DNA from: RGIG5675 sp050943435
Lineage (GTDB): Bacteria > Bacillota > Clostridia > Oscillospirales > Ruminococcaceae
Assembly: GCA_050943435.1 (NCBI GenBank)
Contig: JBMNPE010000060.1
Span: 1-9,162 of the forward strand
Direction of reading: 5' to 3'
DNA: 9,162 nt
The position numbers and the translations under genes are program-made. The notes under the pieces were generated by a model. The model made no database searches. It saw nothing but the letters and a program-made list of their open reading frames with translations, and was not told the origin of the DNA. Shown here piece after piece: positions 6,771 to 9,162 of the stretch (position 1 is its first letter; each line of letters opens with the position of its first letter).

Positions 6771-6802
6771 GAACGCCGGCTTAACGTTCGCACAGCTATA
6801 AT
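6771..6802 (+). promoter_or_regulatory. Promoter -10 of the solute-binding protein unit with an upstream inverted repeat
   Basis: A perfect TATAAT lies at 6797-6802, giving a start near 6809 and a leader of about 28 nt. No -35 is found at 16-18 bp spacing (bases 6773-6780 are GC-rich). In its place is an inverted repeat, GAACG (6771-6775) and CGTTC (6785-6789), with AACGTT at its right end. This pattern could mean an activator-dependent promoter or a repressor site, which would fit substrate-induced uptake genes. The -10 is convincing; the operator is speculative. Confidence 0.6.
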
Positions 6803-6836
6803 CGAGCATGAAGATAAATTACGGGAGAAGGTCAAT

Positions 6837-8222
6837 ATGAAGAGAAAGTTCACTGCACTGCTGGCACTGGCAGCCGTTGCGGCAATAATGCTGTCGGCAT
6901 GCGGGTCTACCGGCGACAGCCAGTCGGAGCCGCTCGAGTCCTCCGATTATGTTTCATCCAGCAGCGTGTCCTCCCTGCTCGGGTCGGAGCCTGTGGAGAT
7001 CACGTTCTGGCACAGCGCCTCGGACGAGGCGGGTGTCCTCATGGACAAGTTCATCGAGGACTTCAACAATAACAACGAGTATTCGATAACAGTCAAGGCC
7101 GTGTACCAGGGGTCCTATTCGGACGCCACGACTCTGCTGCAGAGCGTCCTCTCTGCTGAAAACTACAGCGAGCTTCCGGATGTCATGCAGACTGACGCCA
7201 CCGGGAAGATACCTTATTACGAGTCCGGTAGGGCGTTCACTGCCCAGGACGCGGCGGCAGAATACGAAGAGAGCGGGTATTTTGACAACTACATCTCCCC
7301 TGCCCTCTTGAACTGGGAATACGCGGGCGTGCAGCTCGGAGTCCCGTTCGCCACTTCCACGACGATCACCTACTACAACGAGGACATCCTCAAGGCAGCG
7401 GGCTACACAGAGTGCCCTGATTCAATAGACGGAGCAATCGAGCTCTACAGTGCGATGCAGGAGGCCGGGATCGATGCCAAGGTGCTGCAGACAGTCCCGA
7501 GCACCCCTTCACTAGCCAACTGGCTCGGGCAGATGGGCAGCTACCTCGTCTCAGAGGAGAACGGCACCAGGGGGATGGCAGAATCCCTCGACTGCATCGA
7601 CAACGGAGCCCTCGCGTCGTTCCTCACAAAGTGGAAGGAATTCTACGACTCAGGGGCCCTCATCAACGAGAGCACTTCCCTGGACGCGTTTGTCGCGGGG
7701 GACGTGGCGCTCATGGAGGCTTCTTCATCGGGCGTTGCCTCTGTGGTTGATCAGGTCGGGACCACATTTACCGTGGGGACAAGCCAGATGCTCAAAATTT
7801 CCGATGACGCATCCTCAGGTGCTTCAGTTTCAGGTTCATGCCTCGTTATGTTCGACTCGGAAGACGAGCTCAAGAAGGAAGCGTCCTGGGAATTCGTGAA
7901 GTATCTCACATCCGACGAGGTCCAGATCGAGTTCGCCGAAGGCACCGGATACATACCGGCCACGGTTTCTGCGGCTGAGAGCAGCGAATACCAGACATAT
8001 CTCGAGGAGAATCCGCAGTTTAAGGCTGGCTACGAGCAGCTCATTGCAACTCCGGATACAATGAAGAGCGTCACAGTGGGCCCCTCCTACGACTTCTACT
8101 TCACGATAATGACTTCCGTTTCCGACATGCTCGAAAACGACTATACTGTTGAAGAGACAGTAAATACTATGAACGAGAGCCTGACCGGGCTCCTCGAGGA
8201 ATATGCCAAGAACAACTCCTGA
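6837..8222 (+). CDS. ABC importer solute-binding lipoprotein, UgpB/family 1 type
   Basis: This extracellular lipid-anchored protein captures the substrate and delivers it to the two permeases upstream. The 461-residue precursor starts with a basic MKRK, a hydrophobic helix and the lipobox LSAC, placing the acylated cysteine at C22. A Ser- and acid-rich linker follows (about 24-50). The mature part opens with ITFWHSASDEAG (55-66), closely like UgpB-type proteins, and carries YQGSYSDA (90-97), ATSTTITYYNEDILKAAG (172-189), a family 1 signature, and TGYIPATV (370-377). The start ATG follows GGGAGAAGG (6823-6831) at 5 nt, a strong site fitting the high expression usual for binding proteins. Unlike most such loci it comes after the permeases, behind a terminator and with its own -10. 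The UgpB resemblance suggests a glycerol-phosphate, sugar or polyol ligand, but the ligand cannot be assigned. Confidence 0.94.
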   Translation: MKRKFTALLALAAVAAIMLSACGSTGDSQSEPLESSDYVSSSSVSSLLGSEPVEITFWHSASDEAGVLMDKFIEDFNNNNEYSITVKAVYQGSYSDATTLLQSVLSAENYSELPDVMQTDATGKIPYYESGRAFTAQDAAAEYEESGYFDNYISPALLNWEYAGVQLGVPFATSTTITYYNEDILKAAGYTECPDSIDGAIELYSAMQEAGIDAKVLQTVPSTPSLANWLGQMGSYLVSEENGTRGMAESLDCIDNGALASFLTKWKEFYDSGALINESTSLDAFVAGDVALMEASSSGVASVVDQVGTTFTVGTSQMLKISDDASSGASVSGSCLVMFDSEDELKKEASWEFVKYLTSDEVQIEFAEGTGYIPATVSAAESSEYQTYLEENPQFKAGYEQLIATPDTMKSVTVGPSYDFYFTIMTSVSDMLENDYTVEETVNTMNESLTGLLEEYAKNNS

Positions 8223-8254
8223 GGTGCCATGAGGCCTGGCTGCAGGAGAAGACA

Positions 8255-9154
8255 ATGGACATTTCCACTTCCACCAATATATGTGCATTTGCACCGCACG
8301 GGGGACACAACGACATCCCGTTCTGCCTGAGGACGTGCGCCGAGGGGGGATACAGGGTTCTCGACATCAATTTCTGCGAGGCCATGAACCCGTCTTCCAG
8401 GATGCGCGGCAGCGGCTGGGAGAGCTATGTAGACGAGATAGGGAATCTCGCGGCTTCCCTCGGAGTGGAATTCCGCCAGAGCCACCTCCCCTACTACGAC
8501 ATATTCGGATGCAATGACAGCTCAAAGGCCGAACTCATGGAGGAGCTCATAAGGCGCTCCATCAAGGCGTCCGGGACTCTGGGCGTCAGATGGGCCGTCA
8601 CCCATCCCAGGACGGTCTACGAGGCCGGCCCCGACATGGAGGTCTCCCTCAGGAAAAACAGGGAGTACTACATGCCCCATGTTGAGGAAGCAGCAGATGC
8701 CGGTACCGGGATTGCGCTCGAAAACGACTTTGAATACCGTTCCAGGCCGTATCAGCATATATTCTGTTCAAATCCTCACGAGCTTGCCTCGCTGGTGGAT
8801 TCATTCGGGGACCCGGTGCACGTCGGCGCATGCTATGATTTCGGCCACGCCAACCTGGTGGGAGGCTTCTTCAGGAAGGACCTTGAAATCCTCGGAAGCC
8901 GCCTAAGGGCAGTGCACATCGCCGACAACCACGGGGAGAGAGATGAACACCTGCTGCCGTTCTCAGGAAGCATAGACTGGGGCGAGGCAATGACAGCCCT
9001 CAGGGACAGCGGATACAGCGGCGACCTCACGTTCGAGGTGCAGGAGTTCAGCAGGTTCTACCCGACGGAGTACAAGCTCACGGCTGTTGAACATTCGATT
9101 GATATTGGTAAAATACTATTAGAACTGTTCAATACCGGAAAAAACGGCAAATAA
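8255..9154 (+). CDS. Sugar phosphate isomerase/epimerase-like TIM-barrel protein (AP endonuclease 2/xylose isomerase-like)
   Basis: This is probably a cytosolic metal-dependent enzyme that isomerises or epimerises a sugar, keto-sugar or inositol-type compound brought in by the neighbouring importer. Its 299 residues fit the single-domain family. Candidate metal ligands and catalytic residues of the barrel are visible: H77 (SHLPYY), H117 (VTHP), E156 (ALEND), D195 and H198 (YDFGHAN), H221 (VHIADN), D230/H232 (DEHLLPFSGSIDW) and E261 (LTFEV). The start at 8255 follows AGGAG (8244-8248) with a 6-nt spacer, 32 bp after the binding-protein stop with no terminator between, so both genes share a transcript. 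The family also includes endonuclease IV and 3-dehydroshikimate dehydratase-like members. Endonuclease IV is unlikely here because of the transporter context. The exact reaction is unknown. It ends 8 bp before the window edge. Confidence 0.85.
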   Translation: MDISTSTNICAFAPHGGHNDIPFCLRTCAEGGYRVLDINFCEAMNPSSRMRGSGWESYVDEIGNLAASLGVEFRQSHLPYYDIFGCNDSSKAELMEELIRRSIKASGTLGVRWAVTHPRTVYEAGPDMEVSLRKNREYYMPHVEEAADAGTGIALENDFEYRSRPYQHIFCSNPHELASLVDSFGDPVHVGACYDFGHANLVGGFFRKDLEILGSRLRAVHIADNHGERDEHLLPFSGSIDWGEAMTALRDSGYSGDLTFEVQEFSRFYPTEYKLTAVEHSIDIGKILLELFNTGKNGK

Positions 9155-9162
9155 CAATCAAG

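Noticed and set aside
1..9162. CRISPR array, insertion sequence, prophage, toxin-antitoxin or defence genes
   Set aside because: No spaced direct repeats, transposase, integrase or toxin-like small genes were seen; gene content is ordinary metabolism, transport and repair.

Overview
The window looks like chromosomal DNA from a Gram-positive bacterium of moderately high GC content, most likely a Clostridia-type Firmicute. This is inferred from several features: strong GGAGG-type ribosome binding sites, a CCA-encoding tRNA gene, a lipoprotein solute-binding protein, a glutamine-dependent NAD synthetase with a fused nitrilase domain, and a DinB polymerase starting with an HVDVNSAFLSW-type motif. 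The species cannot be named from this sequence. AGG and ATA codons are frequent throughout, and no segment stands out as foreign.

Left part, minus strand (about 20-3908): dinB (DNA polymerase IV), ybaK/ebsC (Cys-tRNA(Pro) deacylase) and nadE (NAD+ synthase) are read leftward. dinB and ybaK are 4 nt apart and nadE follows after 48 nt, so they probably form one operon. The operon ends at a hairpin at 20-49, which may also terminate a gene arriving from the left. Three starts were chosen by ribosome binding site: dinB at 3788, ybaK at 2533, and nadE at a TTG at 2005.

Centre (3879-4091): a near-consensus promoter drives a tRNA-Lys(UUU) gene that ends in an intrinsic terminator. The -10 element of this promoter has the symmetric form TATTATA, so it could also fire leftward into dinB.

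Right part, plus strand: a cation diffusion facilitator with a DxxxD/NxxxD metal site (Mn2+-type signature) is followed by a carbohydrate-type (CUT1, UgpA/UgpE-like) ABC importer. Two permease genes overlap by ATGA and end at a strong terminator. A second transcription unit then carries a UgpB-like lipoprotein binding protein and a xylose-isomerase-like TIM-barrel enzyme. No ATPase gene for the importer lies in the window, so it probably uses a shared or distant one. Together the four genes look like an uptake-and-modification module for a sugar, polyol or sugar-phosphate-like compound; the substrate cannot be read from the sequence.

I found no CRISPR array, mobile element, defence system or clearly undescribed system. 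The most interesting points are regulatory (shared symmetric -10, 16-bp palindrome before dinB, split ABC transcription units) and the predicted metal choice of the CDF protein.
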